NCBI RefSeq assembly: GCF_018406605.1
Contig: NZ_AP024545.1
Span: forward strand, 3,100,001 to 3,164,000
Direction of reading: 5' to 3'
DNA from: Noviluteimonas caseinilytica
GTDB lineage: Bacteria > Pseudomonadota > Gammaproteobacteria > Xanthomonadales > Xanthomonadaceae
DNA: 64,000 nucleotides
Shown here: piece after piece, positions 7,320 to 16,200 of the stretch
How the letters are laid out: the number at the start of each line of letters is the position of its first letter
How positions within the stretch are numbered: the stretch's first letter is position 1
The notes under the pieces: generated by a model
What the model was told of the DNA's origin: nothing
Seen by the model: the letters and a program-made list of their open reading frames with translations, nothing else
Databases searched by the model: none
Translations under genes and position numbers: made by a program

Positions 7320-9700
7320 CAGGCCTCCACGTCCGTCAATGCCGCACGTTGCTTCGCGACGAACGCATCGAATGCATCCTCCGCCAGCGGCCGCGCGACG
7401 AAGTAGCCCTGCGCGTGATCGCAGCCGAGGTCGCGCAGCGCATCGAGCGCGCGCGGATCCTCCACGCCCTCGGCTGTCACGCGATACCCGAGGTGATGGC
7501 CGAGGTCGATGATCGAACGCACGATCGCGCGGTCTTCCGGCGACTGGCCCAGGTGCGCGATGAAGGTGCGGTCGATCTTCAGTTCGCGCACCGGCAGCTT
7601 GCGCAGGTACGCGAACGACGACTGGCCGACGCCGAAGTCGTCGATCGCCAATTCGATGCCCTGGTCGGCGAGGCGGCGCAGCACCGCGATCGCGGTGTCG
7701 GGCTTGCCCATGATCGCGCTCTCGGTGATCTCCAGCACGATGCGCTGCGGCGACACGCCATGCGCCGACAACAGCCCGGCGACGCGGCGCGGCAGGTCGA
7801 CGTCGTCGAGATCGCGCGCGGACACGTTCAGCGCCAGGCGCAGGTCGCGGCCCTGCGATTGCCAGCGTCCCGCCTGTTCGATGCCCGCCGCCAGAACCCA
7901 GCGCGTGAGGCGGCGGATGTTGCCGGTTTCCTCGGCGAGCGCGATGAACGCTTCGGGCGCCAGCGGGCCTGCGACCGGATGGCGCCAGCGCAACAGGCCT
8001 TCGGCGCCGTCGATGCGGCCGCTCGGCAGGTGCAGTTTCGGTTGGTACACGAGTGCCAGGCCCGTGTCGTCGCCCTGTTTTTCGAGCGCATGGCGCAGGT
8101 CGCCCATCAGCGACAGGCGTGCAGGGCGATGCGGGTCGGTCGCCGGATCGTAGACCGCGACGGGCTCTTCGCTGCCCAGCGCCGCGAGCAACGCGACTTC
8201 CGCGCGCCGCAGCAAGGTGATCGCTTCGGCGCCATGCATCGGCGACAGCGCGATGCCGACCGCGGGCGCGAGGTCGAGCGTGAATTCCGCTTCGCGATAG
8301 GGCTCGGACAACACTTCGACGAACCGCAGCGCGATGCGCGCCGCTTCGCCGCGCGTGGCCGCGGGCAGGAACACCGAGAACTCGCTGTCGGTCGCGCGCG
8401 CGACGAGGCCCTCGCCCGCGTTCGGCAACAACCGTGCGGCCGCATCGCGCATCAGGCGGTCGCTGACGACGTGCCCCATCGTGTTGATGATCTCCGGCAG
8501 GCGTGCGAGGCCGATCATCAGCAGCGCCGAACGCGCACCGGCGCCGGCATCGAGCGTGCGCTGGATGGCGGCTTCGGCGGCCACGCGGTTCGGCAAGCCG
8601 GTGACCAGGTCGTGCCCGGCCTGGTGGCGGATGTGCGCTTCGCGTTCGCGCACCGCGTGCACCATGTGGGCGAACGCACCGGCGAGCTGGCCGATTTCGT
8701 CGCGGCGTTCCTGCATCGGCGGCAAGGTGTCGTCGCCGGCGGCCACGCGGCGCGCGGCATCGGCGAGCGCTTCCACCGGGCGCGACACGCCGCGCGCGAT
8801 CAGCCACGCGCCAAACAATCCGACCAGCAACCCGAACCCGAGCAACCCTGCCCACGCCGCACCGACCGAACGATACGGCTGCAGCGCCGCGTCGACGGAA
8901 TAGCCCAGCACCGCCGCGACGGGCGCGCTCTGTTTCGAATGCGACAACCACACGGCCTGCGCCACGTATTCGCGGCCGTCGACGTCGACGACTTCCGGGC
9001 GCGTCGGCAACGTCGCGCGTTGCCCGCCCAAGACCGGCGACAGGAACACGCCCTGCCCCGCGTTCGCATCGCCATCGGCGGCGCCGCGCGCCAGCACGCG
9101 CCACCCGCCGCCCGGCGCGGGCGAGGCGAGTTCGATGCGTTTCGGCAACGCCGATTGCCGCTGCAACCGCGTGAGCAACGAATCATCGACCGGGATCGCC
9201 GCCGCGATGAACCCGATCAGGTCCGGCGCCGACACCGGCACCACGACCACCCAGTACGCGCGCCCGTCCCACGCGGCGATGGCGGACGCGGGCTGCTCCG
9301 GCGCGCGCGCGACGAGATCGGTGAACGGGAAACGCGCGCCGGCCGCGATCTTCCCGGCGGTGTCGTCTTCCACGCGCCCGTCGACATCGAGCAGCAGCAT
9401 GCGCGTCGCGCCGACGCGCCGTCCGTGGTTGCGCAGGGCGGAGAGCACGGTGGCGTTGTCGCGTTGCGCGATCGCCGAACGCAGCGCGAAGTCCAGCGCG
9501 AGCACCTGCACGCTCGACGCAACGCGCCCCGACAGGTCATCGAGCTGTCGTGCGAACGCCCCCGCCGCGACATCGAGCTGCCGCTGCCCTTCGCCGATCA
9601 GCTCGCTGCGCGTGACGCGATACACCAGCACCGCCGTGAGTCCCTGCACCACCACCAGGGTGATGACGAAGAAGGACGCGAGGCGGAAGCGGAAGCCCAT
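7319..9700 (-). CDS. Membrane sensor with HAMP, degenerate GGDEF and intact EAL domain (predicted c-di-GMP phosphodiesterase)
   Basis: A 793-residue inner-membrane signalling protein. In order: membrane segment (about 7-28), periplasmic sensor region to about 275, second membrane segment (about 285-305), HAMP with RPVEALADAARRVAAGD, a GGDEF fold and a C-terminal EAL domain. The GGDEF signature is replaced by ATDSE (residues 436-440), so cyclase activity should be lost. The EAL domain keeps its key residues: E567 in EGLLRW, NVSARDL, EITES, the DDFGVG pair at D687/D688, LKIDRTF, AEGVED and QGYFVARPL. It should therefore hydrolyse cyclic di-GMP, with the GGDEF part perhaps binding GTP. It lies 3 bases after the cupredoxin gene and overlaps the barrel gene, so the three are probably made together. 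Confidence 0.9.
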   Translation of the reverse strand: MGFRFRLASFFVITLVVVQGLTAVLVYRVTRSELIGEGQRQLDVAAGAFARQLDDLSGRVASSVQVLALDFALRSAIAQRDNATVLSALRNHGRRVGATRMLLLDVDGRVEDDTAGKIAAGARFPFTDLVARAPEQPASAIAAWDGRAYWVVVVPVSAPDLIGFIAAAIPVDDSLLTRLQRQSALPKRIELASPAPGGGWRVLARGAADGDANAGQGVFLSPVLGGQRATLPTRPEVVDVDGREYVAQAVWLSHSKQSAPVAAVLGYSVDAALQPYRSVGAAWAGLLGFGLLVGLFGAWLIARGVSRPVEALADAARRVAAGDDTLPPMQERRDEIGQLAGAFAHMVHAVREREAHIRHQAGHDLVTGLPNRVAAEAAIQRTLDAGAGARSALLMIGLARLPEIINTMGHVVSDRLMRDAAARLLPNAGEGLVARATDSEFSVFLPAATRGEAARIALRFVEVLSEPYREAEFTLDLAPAVGIALSPMHGAEAITLLRRAEVALLAALGSEEPVAVYDPATDPHRPARLSLMGDLRHALEKQGDDTGLALVYQPKLHLPSGRIDGAEGLLRWRHPVAGPLAPEAFIALAEETGNIRRLTRWVLAAGIEQAGRWQSQGRDLRLALNVSARDLDDVDLPRRVAGLLSAHGVSPQRIVLEITESAIMGKPDTAIAVLRRLADQGIELAIDDFGVGQSSFAYLRKLPVRELKIDRTFIAHLGQSPEDRAIVRSIIDLGHHLGYRVTAEGVEDPRALDALRDLGCDHAQGYFVARPLAEDAFDAFVAKQRAALTDVEA

Positions 9701-9703
9701 GGG

Positions 9704-10354
9704 TCAGTAGTGCGTGTGTTCGCGGTCGAACTGGCGGCGCGGATCGGGCCGCAGCGTGAGCGGGAACGCGAGCGACTGCGCTTCGCCGCCGGCGATCGTG
9801 ACCGCTTTCTGGCGCAGGTCGGGCCGGCCCGGCGGCAGCCGCGGCTGCCACACGCGCACGTCGTAGGTGCCGGCGGGCAGCGCGTCGAACGCCACGCGCC
9901 CGCGCGCATCGGTGCGCGCCGCGAACGGCGCATCGGTGACGTAGAGGTAACTGATCATCCCGTCGTGGATGTTGCAGCCCACCGCGACGATGCCCGTCTT
10001 GTCGAACACCAGCGGCGTCGACCGCGCGCCCGGCACGACGACGAACTCGAAGGCCTTCACCGGCGAGAACGAATACACGTGGTGCTGCGTGGCGTCGCTG
10101 TTGTGGAAGACGACGCTGTCGCCCGGCCGCAGCACTTCGACGAAGGGCATGAAGGTCAGCGACTTCTGGTCGATGGTGCGGGTGGCGGGTGCCGTGCGGA
10201 CGGCCGGCGCGGCGGGGCCGATCACGGTCACGACCGCATCGGCGACCGGTCGGCCGGCCTGGTCGGTGACCGCCACGGACAACGTGCCGGCCCGCGCGAG
10301 CGGTGCCAGCGCGAGCCATGCGGCCGCGAGCACGAGTCCTCCCAATCGCCGCAT
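9704..10354 (-). CDS. MauL-type cupredoxin-like periplasmic protein
   Basis: This 216-residue exported protein has a signal peptide (to about residue 22), a carboxypeptidase-regulatory-like beta segment, and a cupredoxin fold. The copper ligands of a type 1 site appear present: the histidine pair H91/H92 in TQHHVYSF and then C127, H130 and M133 in GCNIHDGM. This pattern is seen in proteins annotated as methylamine-utilisation MauL-like, but no methylamine genes are near. A strong ribosome binding site (GGGGGAG) precedes the ATG. As first gene of the unit with the EAL protein and barrel, it may supply a redox or copper signal to the sensor; that is inference. Confidence 0.8.
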   Translation of the reverse strand: MRRLGGLVLAAAWLALAPLARAGTLSVAVTDQAGRPVADAVVTVIGPAAPAVRTAPATRTIDQKSLTFMPFVEVLRPGDSVVFHNSDATQHHVYSFSPVKAFEFVVVPGARSTPLVFDKTGIVAVGCNIHDGMISYLYVTDAPFAARTDARGRVAFDALPAGTYDVRVWQPRLPPGRPDLRQKAVTIAGGEAQSLAFPLTLRPDPRRQFDREHTHY

Positions 10355-10477
10355 GCCGCTCCCCCGTGGCGTCGATGCAGGTTCCCCGGGCGGAGCGTAT
10401 CACCGGGTTGCGCAGGGATGGCAAGGGGCCCCGCGCGATGACGGGCGGCGGCTGGACCGGTCAGGCCGGCGGCGCGG

Positions 10478-11389
10478 TCAGGATTCGTTCGACACGCCGT
10501 GCGGCACGTGCCCCGCCGCCACGATGTGCTTCCGCGCCGAGTCGATGTTGTGCGAGGAGTCGTCGAAGAAGATGTCGGCGCCGAAGGTCTCGAGGAACGG
10601 ACCCTTCGGCCGCCCGCCGAGGAACAGCGCTTCGTCCAGCCGCACGTCCCACTCGCGCAGCGTGCGGATCACGCGTTCGTGCGCCGGGGCGCTGCGCGCG
10701 GTGACCAGCGCGGTGCGGATCGGCGCGTCCTCGCCGACGGGGAACGCGGCCTGCAAGCGATGCAGCGCATCCAGGAACCCGCGGAACGGGCCGCCCGACA
10801 GGGGCTCGCGCGCGTTCGCGGTTTCGTGGTCGTGGAAGGCCGCCAGGCCTTGTTCCTGCGACAGGCGCTCGCCTTCGTCGCCGAAGATCACCGCGTCGCC
10901 GTCGAAGGCGATGCGCAACTGGTCGTGCTGCTGCGCCGGTGCGTGCGCGGGCAGGATCGTCGCGGCGGCCACGCCGTGTTCGAGCGCGCGGCGCACGGAT
11001 TCGGGATTGGCCGACAGGAACAGGTGCGCGCCGAACGGGCGGATGTACGGCCACGTCGGCGCGCCGGAAGTGAAGGTCGCGCGCGAGATCGCGAGCTTGT
11101 GGTGGTGGATCGAATTGAAGATGCGCAGGCCGGTATCGGACGAATTGCGCGAGAGCAGGATCACCTCGACGCGCGGCGTGTCTTCCGGGGTGCCTGCGTT
11201 GAGCGCCAGCAGCTTGCGCACCAGCGGGAAGGCGATGCCGGGCGCGAGCGGTGCGTCTTCGTTCTCGCGCTGGTGCGCCTGGTAGGCGTCCACGCCTTCG
11301 CGCTCGTACAGGTCGTGGCTGTGCTCGAGGTTGAACAGCGCGCGCGAGGTGATCGCGACGGTCAGCGGCGGATGGACGACGTCCCCCAT
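10478..11389 (-). CDS. 5'-nucleotidase, cytosolic cN-I type
   Basis: This 303-residue cytosolic protein resembles the 5-nucleotidase family that includes vertebrate NT5C1 (AMP-preferring). Seen: LTVAITSRALFNLE near the N-terminus with the family's altered first motif, EVILLSRNSSDTGLRIFNSI, FLSANPESVRRAL, the acidic FDGDAVIFGDEGERL (a HAD-like metal-binding motif), and a C-terminal GADIFFDDSSHNID. The likely reaction is dephosphorylation of a nucleoside 5'-monophosphate; the true substrate, including NMN, cannot be read from sequence. The ATG is one base after the NAD kinase stop, so the two are surely co-transcribed. Confidence 0.85.
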   Translation of the reverse strand: MGDVVHPPLTVAITSRALFNLEHSHDLYEREGVDAYQAHQRENEDAPLAPGIAFPLVRKLLALNAGTPEDTPRVEVILLSRNSSDTGLRIFNSIHHHKLAISRATFTSGAPTWPYIRPFGAHLFLSANPESVRRALEHGVAAATILPAHAPAQQHDQLRIAFDGDAVIFGDEGERLSQEQGLAAFHDHETANAREPLSGGPFRGFLDALHRLQAAFPVGEDAPIRTALVTARSAPAHERVIRTLREWDVRLDEALFLGGRPKGPFLETFGADIFFDDSSHNIDSARKHIVAAGHVPHGVSNES

Positions 11390-11390
11390 G

Positions 11391-12173
11391 TCACACCACG
11401 AACTGTTCGCTGAGGATCCGTTCTTCCAGGTTGTGCTCCGGGTCGAACAGCAGCGTGACCGTGCGTTCGCTGGATTCGCGGATGCTCACTTCGACGACGT
11501 CGCGCACTTCGTGCGAATCGGCGGTGACGCTGACGGGGCGCTTGTACGGATCGAGCACGCGGAAGCGCACTTCGGTGTCGGCCTTCAGCAGTGCACCGCG
11601 CCAGCGCCGCGGGCGGAACGGTGCGATCGGCGTCAGCGCGATCACGCCCGAGCCCAGCGGCAGGATCGGGCCGTGCGCGGAATAGTTGTAGGCGGTGCTG
11701 CCCGCCGCGGTGGCGACCAGCACGCCGTCGCACACCAGTTCGTCCAGGCGCGGCTTGCCGTTGAGCACGATGGCCAGGTGCGCCGCCTGGCGCGTCTGGC
11801 GCAGCAGCGAGACTTCGTTGTACGCCAGCGAGCCGACGCTGGTGCCGGATTCGGTCTGCGCCAGCATTTCCAGCGGGCGCAGCACGGCAGGTTCGGCCGC
11901 GGCGATGCGCGCAAGCAACGCATCGCCGGACGAGGCGTCCTCGCGATGGTGGTTCATCAGGAACCCGAGCGTGCCCAGCTTCATGCCGAACACGGGCTTG
12001 CCGAGCCCGCCGTGGCGATGCAGCGTCTGCAGCATGAATCCGTCTCCGCCGAGCGGCACGAGCACGTCGGCGTCTTCCGGTGCGTGCTGCCCATGCAGCG
12101 CGACGAGCGCATCGAGCGATCGCTGCGCTTCGTCGGCGGGACTGGCGAGGAATGCGAGGCGGGGTCCGGTCAT
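11391..12173 (-). CDS. nadK: NAD kinase
   Basis: This enzyme phosphorylates NAD to NADP. The protein has 260 residues, shorter than the 290 of E. coli, because the N-terminal strand region is trimmed, as in other xanthomonads. The family signatures are present: LVPLGGDGFMLQTL (the GGDG nucleotide site), GTLGFLMN, LAYNEVSLLR (NE/D motif) and CDGVLVATAAGSTAYNYSAHGP. The ATG at 12173 gives MTGPRLAFLASP directly before the first conserved strand; an upstream in-frame ATG exists but would add non-conserved residues. Its stop and the nucleotidase start are separated by one base. Confidence 0.93.
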   Translation of the reverse strand: MTGPRLAFLASPADEAQRSLDALVALHGQHAPEDADVLVPLGGDGFMLQTLHRHGGLGKPVFGMKLGTLGFLMNHHREDASSGDALLARIAAAEPAVLRPLEMLAQTESGTSVGSLAYNEVSLLRQTRQAAHLAIVLNGKPRLDELVCDGVLVATAAGSTAYNYSAHGPILPLGSGVIALTPIAPFRPRRWRGALLKADTEVRFRVLDPYKRPVSVTADSHEVRDVVEVSIRESSERTVTLLFDPEHNLEERILSEQFVV

Positions 12174-12205
12174 GCGGGCGAGGATAACCCTTCCCGCCCG
12201 CCCGA

Positions 12206-13078
12206 TCATGCAGGCTGCCGGAGGCGTCCCGCCAGCAGGAACAGCGCGATGCCGACCAACACCACGCCGACGGCGCACCACGTTGCAGGCGAAAGATGCT
12301 CGTCGAACACCCACCACGACGTCACCAGCCCCGAGACGGGCACGAGCAACGACAACGGCGCCACCGTGGCCGCCGGATAGCGCTTCATCAGCGTGTTCCA
12401 GACCCAGTAGCCGAACAACGTCGTGACCCACGCCTGGAACAGCACCGAGAAGATCGCGCGGCCGTCCAGGCGATCGCCGAGCGCGACGAATGGCGCGGAA
12501 CCCTGCGACCACCAGGCAAGTACCAGCAGGGCGGGTGCGGAGAACACGCTCGACCACGCAACAAACGCCAGCATGTCGGCGGGCCGATGGCGTTTCACCA
12601 GCAGGTTGCACAGGCTCCAGCACACCGCGGCGAACAGCACGAGTGCAATCCCGACGCGGGTCCCGGACGCCTCCGTGCTGGCGATCATCGCGCTCAGCCC
12701 CGTCGTCGCGACCACCATCCCTGCCCATTGCCAGCGTCCCAGCCGCTCGCGGAAGACCCATGCACTCAGCACGATCGTGAAGAAGGCACTGAATTGCAGG
12801 ACGAGGGACGACAGCCCCGGCGACATGCCCTGCGCCATCGCAACGTTGACCACCCACCACAGGCCGACGCCGAACAGCAGGCCGTAGGCCGCCAACACCG
12901 GCAATCCAATGTTGGCGGGCCGACGAACGAAGAGCACCAGCGGCAACGCGGTGAACGTGAATCGCAACGCCGCGAGCAGGAATGGGTCGAGGGACTGCAA
13001 GCCCACGCCGATGACGGAAAAGTTGCTGCCCCAGAGGATCGTGACGAGGATGCCCAGGGCGCGATCGATGGGCTTCAT
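12206..13078 (-). CDS. EamA/DMT-family transporter
   Basis: This is an integral inner-membrane protein of 290 residues with about ten hydrophobic segments arranged as two EamA repeats, the layout of drug/metabolite transporters. The first repeat has LVTILWGSNFSVIGVGL; each half ends with a conserved glycine-rich helix. The exported substrate is unknown. The ATG at 13078 (MKPIDRALG) is preferred; a TTG four codons upstream, preceded by AAAAG, is an alternative. It lies 32 bases before nadK on the same strand and probably leads that transcript. Confidence 0.88.
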   Translation of the reverse strand: MKPIDRALGILVTILWGSNFSVIGVGLQSLDPFLLAALRFTFTALPLVLFVRRPANIGLPVLAAYGLLFGVGLWWVVNVAMAQGMSPGLSSLVLQFSAFFTIVLSAWVFRERLGRWQWAGMVVATTGLSAMIASTEASGTRVGIALVLFAAVCWSLCNLLVKRHRPADMLAFVAWSSVFSAPALLVLAWWSQGSAPFVALGDRLDGRAIFSVLFQAWVTTLFGYWVWNTLMKRYPAATVAPLSLLVPVSGLVTSWWVFDEHLSPATWCAVGVVLVGIALFLLAGRLRQPA

Positions 13079-13144
13079 CTCGCGCGGCAACTTTTCATGG
13101 GTGCGTGCACCGTTTTACGTAACACTCGGAGCGGTGCATGTTCT

Positions 13145-13160
13145 GCCGCGACGTCGCGGC
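13145..13160. promoter_or_regulatory. 16-base perfect palindrome upstream of the EamA gene
   Basis: GCCGCGACGTCGCGGC is a perfect inverted repeat without spacer in the gap between the EamA transporter and the glutamate dehydrogenase terminator, 67 bases upstream of the transporter's ATG. It could be a dimeric regulator site; no family is assigned. Confidence 0.35.
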
Positions 13161-13229
13161 TCGTACAGGGCCGAATCCAGAAATGCGACGCATCCACTGC
13201 GCATTTGGCGAATTCTTATCTTGGAGGAA

Positions 13230-13252
13230 GCGACGGGCGTTGCGCCCGTCGC
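13230..13252 (-). terminator. Terminator-like hairpin after the glutamate dehydrogenase gene
   Basis: A perfect 10-base-pair stem (GCGACGGGCG / CGCCCGTCGC) with a three-base loop begins 12 bases after the stop of the glutamate dehydrogenase gene. Only a short pyrimidine run (TTCCTCC) follows on the minus strand, so intrinsic termination is likely but imperfect. Confidence 0.6.
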
Positions 13253-13264
13253 CCCGTGTTGCCA

Positions 13265-16200
13265 TCAGCCGCGCGAAGCCAGCTGCTGCAGGCGCTGCAC
13301 CGCGACCGAGGCGGTCGGATAGTCCAGCGTCTTCTGCGCCGCGAGCTCGTTGAGCATCGACAGGGTGAAGCGCAGCGAGGCGTCGTCGCGCTCCAGCCAG
13401 TGGCGCACCTTCGCATCCGGCGTCGCGCCCGGCATCGTCAGCACCTGGCCGACGAGGATGCGCTGCTGCTGGCCCAGTTCCTCGCGCAGCACGCCGCGCG
13501 CCACCGCATGCCAGCGGCCATCGACGGTGAGCGCATCGATCTGCTGCAACAGCCACGGCAGGCGCAGCGCGTCGCCGAGGCGGAAGTGCACCTTCGCCAC
13601 GTCCACCGGCTTGAGCTTGCGCTCGCGCGCCAGTTCGATGATGTCGGGCGTGGGTTCCAGGTACGGCAGCGCGGCCAGCTGGTCGGCGAGCGCGGCCGGC
13701 AAGCCCTTCGCCTGCCATTCCAGGATGCTCGCCTCGTACGCGGGACGCTGCGGATCCGGGAGGATGCGCTCGCCCGCGCGGATGTCGCGCACGCCGTCGT
13801 GGTAGCGGCCCACCGCGGTCGCGATGTCCGGGATCGCACCGGGGCGCGAGAGCAGCCAGCGCGTGAACGCGCGTTGCAGGTTCCAGATCACCTGCAGCGC
13901 ATCGACCTGCACCGACTCCGGCACCTTGCCGCCGAGCGCATCGATCTGCGCCCACATCTCGCGCGCATCCAGCGCTTCGCGCGTGATGGTGAAGGCCTTG
14001 GCGATCTCCGCCGGCGAACGCCCGCTGTCTTCCTGCATGCGCAGGGTGAACGTGGCGCCCATGCGGTTGACCATCGAGTTGGTCACCGCGGTGGCGATGA
14101 TCTCGCGCTTCAGGCGATGGTCTTCCATGCCCTTGGCGTACTTGTCCTGCAGGGGCTTCGGGAAGTAACGCACCAGTTCCTTCGACAGGTACGCGTCTTC
14201 CGGCACGTCGGAGTTGAGCAGCTGCGGATACAGCACGAGCTTGGAGTACGACAGCAGCACCGCCAGCTCCGGACGCGTCAGGCCCTGGCCGCGCGCCTTG
14301 CGCTCGGCGATCTCCTTGTCGGTCGGCAGGAACTCGATCTGGCGATCCAGCAGGCCCTGCGATTCCAGCGTGCGGATGAAGTGCTGCTTGGAGCCCATGC
14401 GCGTCAGGCTCATGCGCTCCATCAGGCTGAGCGCCTGGTTCTGGCGGTAGTTGTCGTTGAGCACCAGCAGGCCGACTTCGTCGGTCATCTGCGCCAGCAA
14501 CGTGTTGCGCGCCTCGTACGTGAGCTTCTTCTTCTGCACCTGCGCATTGAGCAGGATCTTGATGTTGACCTCGTGGTCGGACGTGTCCACGCCCGCCGAG
14601 TTGTCGATGAAGTCGGTGTTGAGCAGCACGCCGTGCTGCGCCGCTTCCACGCGGCCCAGTTGCGTCATGCCCAGGTTGCCGCCCTCGCCCACCATCTTGC
14701 AGCGCAACTGTTCGCCGTTGACGCGCAGCAGGTTGTTGGCGCGGTCGCCGACGTCGGCATTGGACTCGCTCGACGCCTTGACGTAGGTGCCGATGCCGCC
14801 GTTCCACAGCAGGTCGACCGGCGCCTTGAGGATCGCCGACATCAGGTCATTCGGGCTGAGCGAAGTCGCATCGCCTTCGATGCCGAGCGCCGCGCGGATT
14901 TCCGGCGACACCGGGATCGATTTCGCGCTGCGCGGATACACGCCGCCGCCCTTGCTGATCAGCGCCTTGTCGTAGTCGTCCCAGCTCGAACGCGGGAGCT
15001 TGAACACGCGCTCGCGTTCCTTGAACGTCTTCGCCGCATCCGGATTGGGGTCCAGGAAAATGTGGCGGTGGTCGAACGCGGCCACCAGGCGGATGTGCTT
15101 CGACAGCAGCATGCCGTTGCCGAACACGTCGCCCGACATGTCGCCGATGCCCACGCACGTGAAGTCCTGCGTCTGGCAGTCGCGGCCCATGGCGTTGAAG
15201 TGGCGCTTCACCGATTCCCACGCACCGCGCGCGGTGATGCCCATGCCCTTGTGGTCGTAACCGACCGAGCCGCCGGAGGCGAAGGCGTCGTCCAGCCAGA
15301 AGCCGTGCGCGCGCGCGATCCCGTTGGCGATGTCGGAGAACGTGGCCGTGCCCTTGTCCGCCGCGACGACCAGGTACGGATCGTCCGCATCGTGGCGCAC
15401 CACGTTGTCGGGATGCAGGATCTTGCCGTCCGGCGCGAGGTTGTCGGTGACGTCCAGCAGGCCGTTGATGAAACGCTTGTAGCAGGCCTGTCCTTCGGCG
15501 AACCATGCATCGCGGTTGGTCGCCGGGTCCGGCAGTTGCTTGCAGTAGAAGCCGCCCTTCGAACCCACCGGCACGATGACGGTGTTCTTCACCATCTGCG
15601 CCTTCACCAGGCCCAGGACTTCGGTGCGGAAGTCTTCGCGGCGATCCGACCAGCGCAGGCCGCCGCGCGCCACCGGGCCGAAGCGCAGGTGGATGCCTTC
15701 CACGCGCGGGCCATAGACGAAGATCTCGCGGTACGGGCGCGGCTTCGGCAGGTCCGGCACCTGCGCCGAATCGAGCTTGAAGGCGACGTAGTCGGCCGGG
15801 CCGCCGTCCTTGCGCAGGCCGTCCTTGTACTGGATGTAGTAGCTGGTGCGCAGCGTGGCGTCGATGACGCCGATGAAGCTGCGCAGGATGCGGTCGTCGT
15901 CGAGGCTGGACACGCGGTCCATCAGACCGATCAGCGCCGCGTGCGTGGCGTCGACCTGCTGCTCGCGCGTGCCGGCGCGGGCTTCGATCACCGGCTGCAC
16001 GGCGTTGAGCGCGGCGGCGTCGTTGGCGAGCAACGCCTGCAGCTGCGCGCCGAAGCGTTCCATGCCCTGCTTGATCGCGGCCTTGGATTCCTTGCCCGTC
16101 GCCGGATCGAAGCGCGCTTCGAACAGTTCGACCAGCAGGCGCACCAGCAGCGGATAACGCGTGAACGTGGCTTCGACGTACGCCTGCGAGAACGGCACGC

